From: Watersipora subatra
Taxonomy: Eukaryota > Bryozoa > Gymnolaemata > Cheilostomatida > Watersiporidae
Direction: 5' to 3'
Length of the DNA: 64,000 bases
Assembly (NCBI RefSeq): GCF_963576615.1
Contig: NC_088717.1
Location: 18,090,108-18,154,107 of the forward strand
The position numbers and the translations under genes were made by a program. The notes beneath the pieces are model-generated. The model was not told the DNA's origin and searched no databases. It worked only from the letters and a program-made list of their open reading frames with translations. Below, piece after piece: positions 11,441 through 24,000 of this stretch (position 1 is its first letter; the number at the start of each line of letters is the position of its first letter).

Positions 11441-13250
11441 CTGTGACATACACGTAATCCTTGATAATGTCACAAAACAATCATTATAACTGATTAATTG
11501 CGATCATTCAAAACAGTCATTTATTATTGCTACCAACCTTGACACTTTTTTGCATTACCACCGCAGTTATTATTTTGATATTCATCAACAGGTGGTATAA
11601 AATGTGATACAATCTATAAAGTAATCGACCTTGCAAAGTTTCAAAAACTAACTGACAAATATCACCCAGATTAATTTTGTAGAAGTTGAAATTTGATCAT
11701 GGACAGAGGTTGATAGATTTAAAAAAACTAAACTACGAATAATACTAATTAGCTGCTGGCTGGAATCAGTGTAAATAAATTTGCTTCATCAGCCTAACTT
11801 GACAGCAGTGAAGTTTTCAACATTTTTGATTACTCAATTTTTACGAGTCAGGCAATAATTCAACAATTCAAAGCCAGCGAATGATGTTTCATTGGCAGCG
11901 TTGAGTGTGGCTAATTGTGTTTGAGACTCGAGTTTGGGCTATTCAACCTATAGTAATACTCTGTTACAAAGTGATTCGCAGTTGCAACTGAATAAGCGCA
12001 ACTTCAACAATTGCATAAGCGCAACTTGCTATAATATGCTGATTTCACTCCCTGCAGACAACGTCAGCGCATAGTATTGCATCCGCATAGTCTTATCACA
12101 TATAGTAAAATGTTTCTGAAGAGACTTCACTAGTCTGTGTATGTTGCAGAGTCGCCCAGTGCTGGCTGCTTGCATCCAAGCCATAAGTCATCGAGACACT
12201 CTCCGTATGGCCATGATTGGAACGTTATTCTTGGACGAGCTCCTTGTTTTTATACATTTTCAGGAATCTTCTCAAAGCTGCCTTCTGTACATTGGAATTG
12301 CTCGAGCCCCATTACTGTCTTTATTGGTTTTACAATGAGGCGGCTAATCATCTTATGCTTCTTTAAACTCAGTTATTTTTGGTCATTGAGCTGTTTAAAA
12401 CTTGCAAAGCCTTCTAGGATTGTTACATTCCGTTCTGGCATTTGTTAGTTGGATCAGCACGGTATCAGTCTTAGTTAGGCTGATGCTTCTTGCTTCCAGG
12501 AAATAAGTCATTCCATATGGTTATTCACTCTTTGTGCCCTAATATGCTTATTCAGAATATTTCATGGAGTTCTCTAGACAGGTCCTTGATCATCCAGTTT
12601 CTTTTCAAGTACTTCTAGCTAGTAGCATTAATGACTTGCCACAACTCATACTTGTTTTATTCAATAAAATTTTTATTTTAGTTCTATGGATGCTTGCCTT
12701 CATATTGCAGCTTATAAAAATTAATGACAGCTTATACTGCCTTATAGAATTTGCTCAAACTAGAATGATGAATGTGTTACTGTAGGGGGACATGTGGCTA
12801 GTAAATGAGCTGACTAACATGCCTAGCTATGCTCAGCGCTAGTACAAGCTCTATTGATTTACTCTTAAGTGTATGACCTCAACAAGGAAGTTTTTCAATT
12901 GCCTGCATTTTGTAAATACTAAGACTTAGTGCGATAATTATTGGGTAGTACTGCTGATCGCCTACCTTTTGTTATTTAGCAAGGAAAACTATTAGGCTAT
13001 AAAGGCTCATCTTCTGGCCGGCCATTGTCAGTTGTTAGCAGTGTATTATATGCGTAGGTGCCACTAGCCAGCGCTTATCACTTAGCAGGTAAAATATCTG
13101 ACCTATTTAAATATCTATACATAGTGAGAAGCATCTTACTTAGAAGTTGGCTATGTTTGGCTGATCAGCGATTCATTCTGTAGGTCAGTACATATATGTT
13201 TCAATGGTACAAACCAGCTTATTTTTGCTCCAATTTGGCTCCTATGAACT
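11441..13250. other. No feature recognised
   Basis: AT-rich sequence. The 103-codon frame at 12137-12448 has no recognisable motif, no supporting splice sites and no convincing start, so it is not called. Confidence 0.4.
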
Positions 13251-13258
13251 AGTTGAGA

Positions 13259-13398
13259 GTGAGAGGGAGAGAGAGAGAGGGAGAGAGAGAGAGAGAGAGG
13301 GAGGGGGAGGGGGGAGAGAGAGAGAGGGAGAGGTAGAGGGAGAGAGAGGGAAAGGTATAGGGAGAGAGAGAGAGGGAGAAAGAGGGAGAGAAAGAGTA
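13259..13398 (+). repeat. GA-rich microsatellite
   Basis: Almost pure purine (GAGA/GGGA) tract on the plus strand. The open frames over it in several phases are composition artefacts. Confidence 0.95.
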
Positions 13399-13399
13399 A

Positions 13400-14983
13400 A
13401 ATGTAGAGTCTGTATATAACTCTATTTCTGACATGGTTAAGAGAAGACACCAAGCTTTTGATTGCATGTGTCTGTTTCAAGAACCGATGTCTAGCAGATG
13501 AGTAGTCATAACTTGCTAGTGGTCAATCACTTCCATGTAGCCTTGTAAGTTTAAAATACAATACACTACTGATCGGTGTATTAAAAACACGCTCTGTTAA
13601 GCACAGGTGTTTCCTGTAGGACTGTGTGAGAATAACTGATAAGTCTAGAACAGCTGTCAAGATTCCAAATTATGGCGTCGTCGAGTAGTTGCCAAATAAT
13701 TCCATCACTTCCATTACCGTAGATAGATATTGAGCAATGCACTCGCTGTACAATGCTGCGAGCATCTGCTCACAACGTTGTACATTTCAAAACAGTGTCA
13801 TAGTCTCTCAATATCATATATTTTATAATCTATATGTTTAGAGCATATACCTAGTAACTACATATGTTGACTGAATGTAAAGTCATCGCTGTGCTCTTGT
13901 CTTTATCTATTATGACTGAGCGACAGTTTGTGCTCATAGAACTGTCGCTCATAGTTTACACGTATAAAGATTAAGGCCAAGTTTTGCTAGCGAGGTCAAG
14001 AGGTCAGGATGTAAAGATAACATGTTAGCAGTTATGAGTTTATAAAAACGACCAAAGCAGCATCCAGTTTTGATCAACATACCTTCATAATTTGGGTTAG
14101 TTCATGCAGTTTCACCGTTTGTTCATTTGGAATAGATTATAGTTGTCTATGCTGTGTGTGACGAGACCTTAGGTTCTTTAGCCATTGGCATATTAGCCTT
14201 ATGCCCTTTGCTCTTTGTTATTTTTGCTTTAGGTAGGCTACATTTTACCTTTTGTTTCTTAACTGATTTATGAAGTTTTATATATTGTACACTGCCAAAT
14301 TGTTTCACCACGAACCCTATCACACTCTAAACATCTATAACAAACACTATTTTTTTAAGTTTTGGCTGTGAGTTATTCAAAAACCATCCTATTGACAAAA
14401 GTTAAATAGATTTTATGTCTATAAATATTTTGGAGTATAGATTACAATCCATGAAATATGTATGAAAAACTGATTGACATATCGGCAAAAATACAAAATC
14501 ATCTCCCTTATTTACTAGTAAGGTGCAATTTAGAATAGTTGACCATCATTAGGCCTATTGGTTAATCAAGCATCTTAGCCTTTGCCTTAACCTTAGCCCG
14601 TTACATTACTTGCAACCAGGTCAGGTTTAAAACCTTTCCGTTGAACTATCATGAAAACTTGCTTTGTCAATGAGGTGACGATTGCTACTGTTCATTCACT
14701 TTTAACATTGCCAGTCAGGCTTAAGGTCAAGGTCAAAAAGCAAGTCATCTCACCAACCACAGAAAACAAAACACATATGTAAAACTTGATATTACTACCT
14801 GTCTAAGAATAGTATCATCGGTAGTTTTAATTAAAAAGGTAAATGGTGTTCTGGTTTACTTGAACTCTATGACCTGTTGTACCAAAAACCTTTCGCCTCC
14901 TTTGTAAAATTGACAGATAAATACTTTGTGGCAACCAAACTATTAGGTACATGAAATATTTCGCAATATTTTTCCACTGCTGA
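13400..14983. other. No gene; possible old tRNA-like SINE near 14550
   Basis: No coding signal. Around 14550-14640, ttggttaatcaag followed about 75 bases later by caggtttaaaacc resembles worn box A and box B sequences of a tRNA-derived SINE. This is weak. Confidence 0.25.
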
Positions 14984-14991
14984 GTAGACAA

Positions 14992-16031
14992 TAGAGATGC
15001 CCTGATTCTAATTTCATCAGCCGATTCAGATACCAATCCGATACACCAGTTCTTATTGAAAAATAATCCGATTCAGATACCGATTCAGATCTTTTGTGTT
15101 GCATAGATAATTGTTAATTTTATTATGCAAATATAATGCAAAGAAAATATAAATATTGATGTATTTGTTTGTATTCATGGAAAAAAGATATAAATGTATA
15201 TATAGTCACATACTGACATACCATGCATCTAGTAGCAAAACAGTCCATGCTTCTTGTAATCTGCTATTAATAATGGTAATTACAATACTGTTGTTAGTGG
15301 TACAGCTTTCTCTGTGATAATGAAGTCTTGCTTCTACTGCTGAACGAACTGCTGCGCCTGTAAAAGTTTAGAGCAAATCAATATTTCTCTTAATTACTGT
15401 TAGTGATTCAATTATCTCAGTGAGACATCTTTATCTTCCATCACTATCGATGTATCCAGTCGTAATGAAAAAAAGACTCACTTGCCACAGATTATGGAGG
15501 ACAGGCTAAATAGGCCGATAGGCTACTGAGGTTATTTATGCGATGCAAATGATACATCATATCATCAGGATCAAGAGAGATAGATAACTTTATGCATCGA
15601 CTGCTCAAATTACTTTCGTAATGCTAGTACATAGAAATATTACACCGCATTCTTGTTTCCCATCATTGTGCTTTTGTTCGTGATTGGCTGCAATAAATCA
15701 TATTGCTGTGATTGGGACATACCACACTTGGTGATTACATCCTGACTAAAGCCAAAAGATTCCTCAGCTGTGTGGATGTTTATTAGGCTATAGACATGAA
15801 ATAGATTGTGTGACAGGCCTGCAATTCATTAGGTAAAAGTAAAAAACTTGCAGCTGATCATTTTTTATTAGTGTAGCAGGCTAAACTACGGTTTTCTGCT
15901 AAATAGTTGAGCTGTAAAAAGTACCTGAAGTTTCCGATTTTTTAAGAAAAGATCGGCCAATACCAATTTAGATACTCATCACCCATATCGGCACCAATAC
16001 CGATTCCAATATTAAAATCGGGGCAACTCTA
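14992..16031. mobile_element. Non-autonomous hAT-type transposon with 8-bp target duplication
   Basis: The ends are inverted: TAGAGATGCCCTGATTCTAA at the left and, read inward, TAGAGTTGCCCCGATTTTAA at the right. The 8-bp GTAGACAA directly repeats at 14984-14991 and 16032-16039. 8-bp duplications and TAGAG-type ends are typical of hAT elements. The subterminal regions carry several CCGATTC-type motifs, possible transposase binding sites. No transposase is encoded. Confidence 0.8.
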
Positions 16032-16205
16032 GTAGACAATACTGTCTAAAAAACTAAAAGTCTTAGTAAATTGACATTGAAGGTAAAAGCTCCTTTTAAT
16101 TTTTTGTAAAGTTACCGTTCTCACAAGTCAGAAAAGGAGTGAAATTGATAAGAAAAAGTAAAAAACTTGTCAAAACAAACTACATATATTAATACAACAG
16201 TTACT

Positions 16206-17098
16206 GTTAAAGGTTGACTTGCGATAAAATTCACCTTACAGTTATTTGGTATCAAAAGATTCACCATGTCTTACTCTGTTGTGTTGTAGGTGCCAAATAT
16301 GTGGAAATGTGATTACAAGCTCTTAAAAGCTCGAAAACGAAAAGCCGCCGTAGATTTGAATCTCTTTATTTCGATGACATAGTCATGAAATTTGGTTATT
16401 GTCTTGTCACGTGATGTTCTCATGTGAATTGAAAGGCCAATATAAAGCTCAATATAAAACTTATCGTAGCACTAGTTTATGACAAACACTTTGGGTTTTA
16501 CCGAAGACCCCGTATCAAATATAGATGCTCGCTACTTTACAGTTTTTATTCAGCCTGGTGTAATCGGCAAGTCGTAATCTTTTCATGTGCCTCAATACTT
16601 CGCAAATAACTTTTGCAGCACTTTTCGATTATCACAGTTGACCAACAGGCTCATCATGTTTATCAGAGGATGATATGCAATCTTTCAAGCTAAGATTAAA
16701 AAATTAAACATATTTTTATAGTAGGTTTCGATATACCAGTGCTCAAAGTGGCAGCATTACGATTCCGATAAAATAGACATGTAAGAACAATAGACATGGT
16801 TTTATTGAATGCGTGAAGTATATTTGTGAAAATATTTCGACGAATAAGGTTGCATGAAAGTGTAAACAGAAACCATTTCTCACAACTACGTCCCATTTGA
16901 GCCGTTTTTGAAAGAGAATCCAAACTACGGCGGTCTCGTGTGGCTGCGATTAACTGTTTGTTTTTGAGCTTTTAAGAGCTTTTAATCACATTTCCACATA
17001 TTTCACACCTACAACACAACAGAGTAAGACATGGTGAATCTTTTAATATCAAATAACTGTAATGTGAATTTTGTTGCAAGTCAACCTTTAAACCTTTG
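16206..17098. mobile_element. Foldback element with about 160-bp inverted repeats
   Basis: 16206-16365 and 16930-17098 are reverse complements with few differences (ttaaaggttgacttgc at the left end; ttcaccatgtcttactctgt internally). The inner about 560 bases are unique and have no real coding frame. I could not define a target duplication. Confidence 0.75.
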
Positions 17099-17955
17099 CA
17101 TTAATAAAGGTGAGCCTACTTTTTTCTTTTTGGAAAGGCCAAAGGCATGGGTTTTGAAAGATCTTAGACCATATTAGGCAATTGACATGTATTTTATCAT
17201 TCGTATTATGTAAAACCCCTTTAACGTAAACATATATGATTACAAAAGTGTAAACTTGTAAACCTTATAATGTTTTACTGTTGGAGCAATCTGCTAATGA
17301 AATTCTATATGAGTACACAGACATTTCACATTTATTATTATTATTTCAACCACCCGGTCTGTAATAAAATTGTCAAGCTTTGAGCAGTCCACAGTTAGAA
17401 AAAGGGTTGGGGACCACTGGGCTAAGGCAACACAGCCACCCTTGTCTCTAGTTTCAAATGAGGTCTGTATTTACTGGTCACACAACTGCCTGCACTGCTC
17501 TTTATTGATCATCAATTATAGGATTATGCAAAATAATATAACTTAACTAGCTGTGCCACCCTGCGGACAGAAAATTTATTTGTATTTAACATATAACAAC
17601 ATTTGCCATTCTAACTTTCAAACTACATATCATGAGAGAAGTGTGTCGTGTAGTTGAAATAAATTTAGAGAAAAATAAAAACAACTGTAAAGGTTTTAAA
17701 ACTTTGTCAAACAACTGTACTTTTCAAACTAGTAACCTGGCATATTGCCAATGGAAAAATCCACTAAGCTAGTTAACAAGGTTAGGCTTCCAATGACGGT
17801 AAGCCATCACTTTGAGTCTGCATTGTTGTCCAGCTCAGCTGTTCTAATAATAGGTATAGCCGGAAAACCTACACACATACGACATACATACTTTGAGATA
17901 TATAGATTAAGATAGTCTATCGGTGAAACTCACAGCGAATTTCTCAGATTCATAT
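17099..17955. other. No feature recognised
   Basis: AT-rich sequence with no open frame, tandem repeat or inverted repeat that I could find. Confidence 0.4.
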
Positions 17956-17964
17956 ATCTAACTG

Positions 17965-18637
17965 TAGCCTGTTGTGACAAAATGTTGTTTTTGCAGAGTT
18001 GTTCCCCCGTCGAGCGGGCGAGCAACGCAACAGCTTGTCACAAGACGTACTGCACCTGATGCATCAGCTGCACTTATAGGGAGTTGTTCTCTTCCGTCTA
18101 TGCGGCTTGGTTGCGATGTTATGTCGGCCGCTCCATTGGTAATCATAACGAATTTCGCGCAAAAATTTATGTAGAAAAAATAAGATTCTAACGTTTAACC
18201 AGCGACCAGTCTCTGCGGTAAACTTTAGTAGAGCTTGAGAACTTAGGCAACAACAGCGACTAAACATGTCCTTATTTGTGCGCTCAGTCAGTTTTATTTC
18301 TATTTTTGTATCAGTCAGTTTTATTTGTTCTTATAGGTCTTAGTTTCATTTTATTTTGTTCTTAAATTCTACTAGCGTTTACAACAGAGACTGGTCTTTG
18401 GTTAAACGTTGTAATCATATTTGTTTCTACATAAATTTTTGCGCAAAATCCGTAATGATTACCAATGGAGCGACCACCATAACATCGCAGCCAAGCTGCA
18501 TATACGGAAGAGAACAACTCCCTTTTAGTACAGCTGATGCATCAGGTGCAGTACGTCTTGTGACAAGCTGTTGTGTTGCTCGCCCGCTCGACGGGGGGAA
18601 AAAATCCGCAAAAACCACAGTTTGTCAAGACAGGCTA
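17965..18637. mobile_element. Foldback (Mutator-like) element with 9-bp target duplication
   Basis: The arms (about 270 bases each) are inverted copies. The ends read TAGCCTGTTGTGACAAAATG at the left and TAGCCTGTCTTGACAAACTG read inward at the right. ATCTAACTG directly repeats at 17956-17964 and 18638-18646. A 9-bp duplication with long inverted repeats points to the Mutator (MULE) superfamily. Open frames across the arms are reflections of each other and not genes. Confidence 0.8.
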
Positions 18638-18646
18638 ATCTAACTG

Positions 18647-20580
18647 ATTATTCTGGTTTTTATGAGCACTGGGTAGAGTCTGATGTAATTGTTAAATACA
18701 TCTCACTATTGGTTCAGTTAACATTCACTAGGATTCAAAGTTGTGACTATTCTAAAAAAAACGCAACTGCGCATTGATAAGTACTAACTATGTCCGGATG
18801 TAAAATGAATTAAAGTCGCAGTAAATTTTTGCCTAACTGTCTATGCAGTCGTATTAGCAGCACAATGGCAGTTGTAGCACGTCACAGTCAAGCAGTGTGC
18901 GGTACAGCTGTATACTATTGCGCAGTATTTTTTTGTGAAAACTTATTACAAAATGAAGTAGTGAGTTGACTTTGAAGCGACCGTAACATAATTACAAAAT
19001 GTGAATACTGATCAAACTTGAGTGTGAGTAAGCTAACAAATTGTTCACAATGAGCTTGTTGCATGTGGTTAAAATAAAAATATATTAAGGTTTTGATTTT
19101 TTATGTTAATGAGCTTACAATATAAAGGCCCCAATTTCTTCAAAATTGTGATACTGCCTAACTCCCTATTTCCAAATCATATGGGAGTTAGAAGGCAAGT
19201 TCATGAGCTGGCTGAACATAGCATCTGACTATTTTTACAATGCAGTAAAGACGCTCAAAAAGCCAGCAGTGTCATTCGATCCACAGTATCAACTTCATAC
19301 TGATGCATCGTTGCAGTATACATGCAGTTTCAAGTTTTGAAGAATGTGCATACATGAATTGTTGGGGTTCAGACAATGTGTCATGGAGGTAAATTTACAG
19401 TAAGGAATTTACAGTAGGAGTGCAGTAGCGGTAAATGTCTACTGAGCATTAGAAAGTTATGATGCGCTGCAAAATTACTGCATGATGCAATGCAGTTGTA
19501 ATGCCTCACAATGCTGTTAGGAACCCTCAATTTACTCGATTAAAAATAGCTACAAAGGTTTCGAATTGAGGTTTAGTGAGTACAAAATTCATTTTCTTGC
19601 AAATCTTGTACTGCTAGCAAAGTGTACTCATGTATCAACTGATTTATCATCAAAGTAAACTCAAGCAGCAAGCCACTGGAGATTGTATAAGAACATAGAT
19701 AATATAGCCTACTATCAATAAGCTTGGTGTCACCCAGGATTTCATTCAGGTTCTATCAAGTAGCATGCAGGTGGGTGTTTAAAAAGTAGTTTATCAGAAA
19801 TTGAACAGAGCTTTAAAAACAATCATTCTTGGGGACCTGATGGAAGTCTCGAAGCATATGTGTCGTACGATTTTACAAAATTGTTTGAAAGGTGTGGAAA
19901 CGCATGGCGTTTCCACAAGTTTAGAAAAGGCACATAGATGGTTATCTAGCTTACCTTGCAATAGAACTCAATTCATGCATTACATTGCTGTAACTTTTGT
20001 ACTTGTAAGCAAGTAGAATTAAACAACGTGCAAAGGAACATGCTATGGAAAGGTGTGGAAGGTGTGGAAAGGCTGTGTTTCTGCACCCTCCACACCAAGC
20101 GAGTGCTTGCTCTATAACAAAGTCTTCGATTTATGCTACATACATTTTGATGGATTTGCCAGAGTAATTACCATGTTATTTACATATTGCTAAAGCCTTG
20201 TGTAGCAGGTAGATAAACAGAAGCTCACTTCCTACCTCATTCCATAAAAAGGTTTTTAATTTTGTCTCGCATAACTCTTTATGATACTCACAGGAGATCT
20301 AGAAGCAGTTTTGTTAAGCTTTGGAAAGTTCATCTTGTTTGATTTTGTATAAAGATGAACCCGCTGTTAGGTATATCGATTAATGTTTATGAGGAGAGAT
20401 ACTTTGGTAGCCAGGGACCTTTTTTAATCTAAATACCGTATTCATTAAACACTAGTCTGAAATATACAGTATCACAGGTAAAATATTGCTACCTATGGCA
20501 TGAGAAGACAATAACTAGAATTTAGGCATTGGGTAATAAAGAACATTATTAGACATGAACATAGTTAATACCATACTTAC
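18647..20580. other. No confident gene
   Basis: Short open frames only. A purine-rich motif (aaaggtgtggaa) recurs near 19888 and 20048-20070. Nothing else stands out. Confidence 0.35.
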
Positions 20581-20718
20581 CATAAAGCATGTCAAGGTCA
20601 TAAACAACTTAGTTACTTGACGTTTTCTTAGTTTTCCCTTTCTGTTCCAATCAGTAAAAGTAATATTCAAATATACAATGCCAATGTGGGCAGACAAACA
20701 ATAAAATAAGAAGTCTCG
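20581..20718 (-). CDS. Candidate internal exon of an unknown minus-strand gene
   Basis: A 138-nt (46-codon) segment lies between an acceptor (aatacag) and a perfect donor (gtaagt) on the minus strand, phase 0 at both ends. It encodes two hydrophobic stretches separated by a basic linker (NRKGKLRKRQ), as in a membrane protein with a cytoplasmic loop. The frame upstream at 20950-20750 is also open and protein-like, but I could not place its splice sites. It lies head-to-head with the TPR gene that starts at 21065. Family not recognised. Confidence 0.35.
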
Positions 20719-21020
20719 CTGTATTTGCAACACTCAGTACACAACGCCTTCAGATCAATACATTATATAGGCCAAAGGTTCTATTATTTTCATTTAGTAT
20801 GAATGTTACAAAGCAAGCAAGAGCTGGCAAATTCTGTTTTGCTCTGAGTTCTTTGTATGTAAAGAGTAAACCGTCTTCATCTTTACATTTGATGAAGGTA
20901 TTGATATATGAGATGCGTGTACTTTGCAGATTATTTGTTGTTGTAGGCAATTAGGCAGTGTCGATTATTTGCGGATGACATCGACTATCTCATAGAATTA
21001 CAAAGCAGTTAACAACGACT

Positions 21021-21028
21021 TATAAAAC
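21021..21028 (+). promoter_or_regulatory. TATA box of the TPR-peptidase gene
   Basis: TATAAAAC begins 44 bases upstream of the ATG at 21065. With the usual 25-30-base spacing, transcription would start near 21050, leaving a very short 5' leader. TATA promoters are common on inducible genes; any such role here is inference. Confidence 0.5.
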
Positions 21029-21064
21029 CTGCAGACAACTGCCGCAGACAAATTAGAGACCACC

Positions 21065-21088
21065 ATGGCTCACCAACCTAAAGAAAAG
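21065..21088 (+). CDS. Exon 1 of the TPR-peptidase gene (start exon)
   Basis: Codes 8 residues (MAHQPKEK). Start context accaccATGG is optimal. The donor is AAAAG|gtagag, phase 0, matching the phase-0 acceptor of exon 2 at 22028. A TATA box lies 44 bases upstream. Confidence 0.65.
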
Positions 21089-24000
21089 GTAGAGTTCTAG
21101 AATGTCCTGATGTTTTATTTCCTGTTACTGCCCAAAGGTGCCATATGCAGAAGTTCACCATTTGGCAATCAGGCAATGGGATTTTACTCTAGCCTTCATA
21201 TTCCACTATTTTAGCTCACTGTAGTAAAATGTCTCTTGTACTTGTGGTAACCAAAAAAACAGTAGAAGTATATTTATCTCTAGTAGTACTGCTCTACTTT
21301 ATTTAGTAATATCTAGATATGAAGAAAAGTGCATGAACAGCGGCATAAAGGAAATATAGAATCCTTACTTAAGACAAGTATTTACAAGTTATCTATATTT
21401 TCTACTGTTGACAGCAGTCAGCAACATCTGGCTGCATGCTATCTGATTGATATTGTCTATGCCTTGTCTCCAGTGATCGTACATAATATGGGATTGAAAT
21501 TGAATACTCTCCGATTTGGTTGTAAGTGTTTGCTATAGATGTGCAGTTCATAGCTATATGCAGGTTGCAACGAGGTGATTCATAGAGAAGCTTCTTTTAG
21601 GTAGTATTCTAGAGCAACAACATGATTGTCGACAGCTCCATTAACTTTTGCTATTTTTTCACAGTTTGCAGCTATGATAAATTGGAAAATTTGCCTGTCG
21701 TGTCAAACAGTGTTCCACAATGGATATGGATTCACTTCTTCATTTTGTTGAATTTAGAATAGGTCCTGCAGTTTGTATTAAAATATACTAGCAAAATTTA
21801 TTTTAAGAATAGTAATGATATTTATCAGGAAATACATCCGAAATATGCAGTTTCATACTTGATTCACTCACCTTTTTATCGAGTTTCTTAGTGCGATATT
21901 CTTAGCAATAATCTTAGCTGTGCAAAAAGCTTTCTTTCCAATTCCTTTTACAATATTTATCATGAAACATTTTTATTCAATACTCTCCAGATGAGTTATG
22001 ACTTTTTTAAAGCATGTGGTATTGTAGGTGTTGCCTTTATCTGATGCATTTCATGAAAGCCTTTCACAAATAAAGCCTCTTCTTGAGGTAGCGACCAACT
22101 ACAGCAGCATTGGCTCAGCATATCATTCCTTATATGACTACAAACAGGCCCTGGAATATTACACCAAGTCATTGAACATGCATAAAGTGATCTATGGAGA
22201 AAACACCAACCACACTGCTATAGCAACCAGCTACAGCAACATTGGATCGGTTTATCTTTCTTCAGGGCACTACAGACAGGCCCTGGAATATTACACCAAG
22301 TCCTTGAACATGCAAAAAAGCATCTATGGAGAAGACACCAATCACACTGATATAGGAACCAGCTACAGCAACATTAGCTCAGCATATAATTCCTTAGGTG
22401 ACTACAGATTGGCCCTAGAGTATCGTACAAAGTCATTGCACATGCAAAAACCTACCAATAGAGAAGATACCAACCATACTGATATAGCAACCAGCTACAG
22501 CAACATTGGCTCAACGTATTATTCCTTAGGTGACGACAGACTGGCCCTAGGGTATTATGTGAAACCATTACACATGCAAAAAGCTACCTATGGAGAAGAC
22601 ACCAATCACACTAATATAGCAACCAGCTATAGCGACATTGGCTTAATATATCATTCAGTTGGTGACTACAGACTCGCCCTGGAGTGTTATATGAAGCCAT
22701 TAGACAGGCAAAAAGCTACCTATAGAAAAGATACCAATCACGCTGATATAGCAACCAGCTTCAGCAACATTGGCTCAGCATATCATTCATTAGGTGACTA
22801 CAGACTCGCCCTAAAGTATTATATGAAGTCATTGGACATGCAAAAAGCTATCTATGGAGAAGACACCAATCACACTGATATAGCAACCAGCTACAGCAAC
22901 ATTGGCTCAGCATATCATTCATTAGGTGACTACAGACAGGCCCTAGAGTATCATATGAAGTCATTGGACATGCAAAAAGCTACCTATGAAGAAGATACCA
23001 ATCAGACTGATATAGCAACTAGCTACAGCAACATTGGCTCAGTATATCATTCATTAGGTGACTACAGACAGGCCCTAGAGTATCATATGAAGTCATTGGA
23101 CATGCAAAAAGCTATCTATGGAAAAGACACCAATCACACTGATATAGCAACCAGCTACAGCAACATTGGCTCAGTATATTATTCCTTAGGTGACTACAGA
23201 TTGGCCCTAGAGTTTTATATGAAGTCATTGGACATGCAACAAGCTATCTATGGTGAAGATACCAATCACACTAATATAGCAGCCAGCTACACCAGCATTG
23301 GCTCAGTATATCATTCCTTAGGTAACTACAGATTGGCCCTAGAGTATTATATGAAGTCATTGGATATGCAAAAAGCTACCTATGGAGAGGATACCAATCA
23401 CACTTATTTAGCAACCAGCTACAGCAACATGGGATCAGCATATCATTCAATTGGTGACTCCAGACAGGTCCTAGAGTATTATATGAAGCTATTAGACATG
23501 CAAAAAGCTACTTATGGAGAAGACACTGATCACACTGTTATAGCAACCAGCTACAGCAACATTGGCTCAACATATCATTCCTTAGGTAACTACAGACCGG
23601 CCCTAGAGTACTATACAAAGCCATTAGACATGCCAAAAGTTACCTATGGAGAAGATACCAATCACACTGATATAGCAACCAGCTTCAGCAACATTGGCTC
23701 AGTATATCATTCTCTTGGTGACTACAGACAGGCTCTGGAATATTACACTAAATCATTGAACATGCAAAAAGCTACCTATGGAGAAGATACCAATCACACT
23801 GATATAGCAACCAGCTACAGCAACATTGGCTCAGCATGTAATTCCTTAGGTGACTACAGACGGGCCCTGGAGTGTTACACTAAGTCATTGACTATGCAAA
23901 AAGGGATCTATGGAGAAAACACCAATCACACTGTTATAGCAACCAGCTACAGCAACATTGGCTCAGTATATCATTCCCTAGGTGACTACAGACAGGCTCT

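Noticed and set aside
12137-12448. 103-codon plus-strand frame
   Set aside because: No recognisable motif, overlapped by another frame of equal quality, no splice or start support.
13151-13480. Open frames of about 70-110 codons on both strands
   Set aside because: They are translations of a GA/CT microsatellite (Arg-Glu or Ser-Leu runs), not a protein.
18356-18643. Mirrored frames in 17.97-18.64 kb
   Set aside because: Both arms of the foldback element give matching frames; no transposase motifs.
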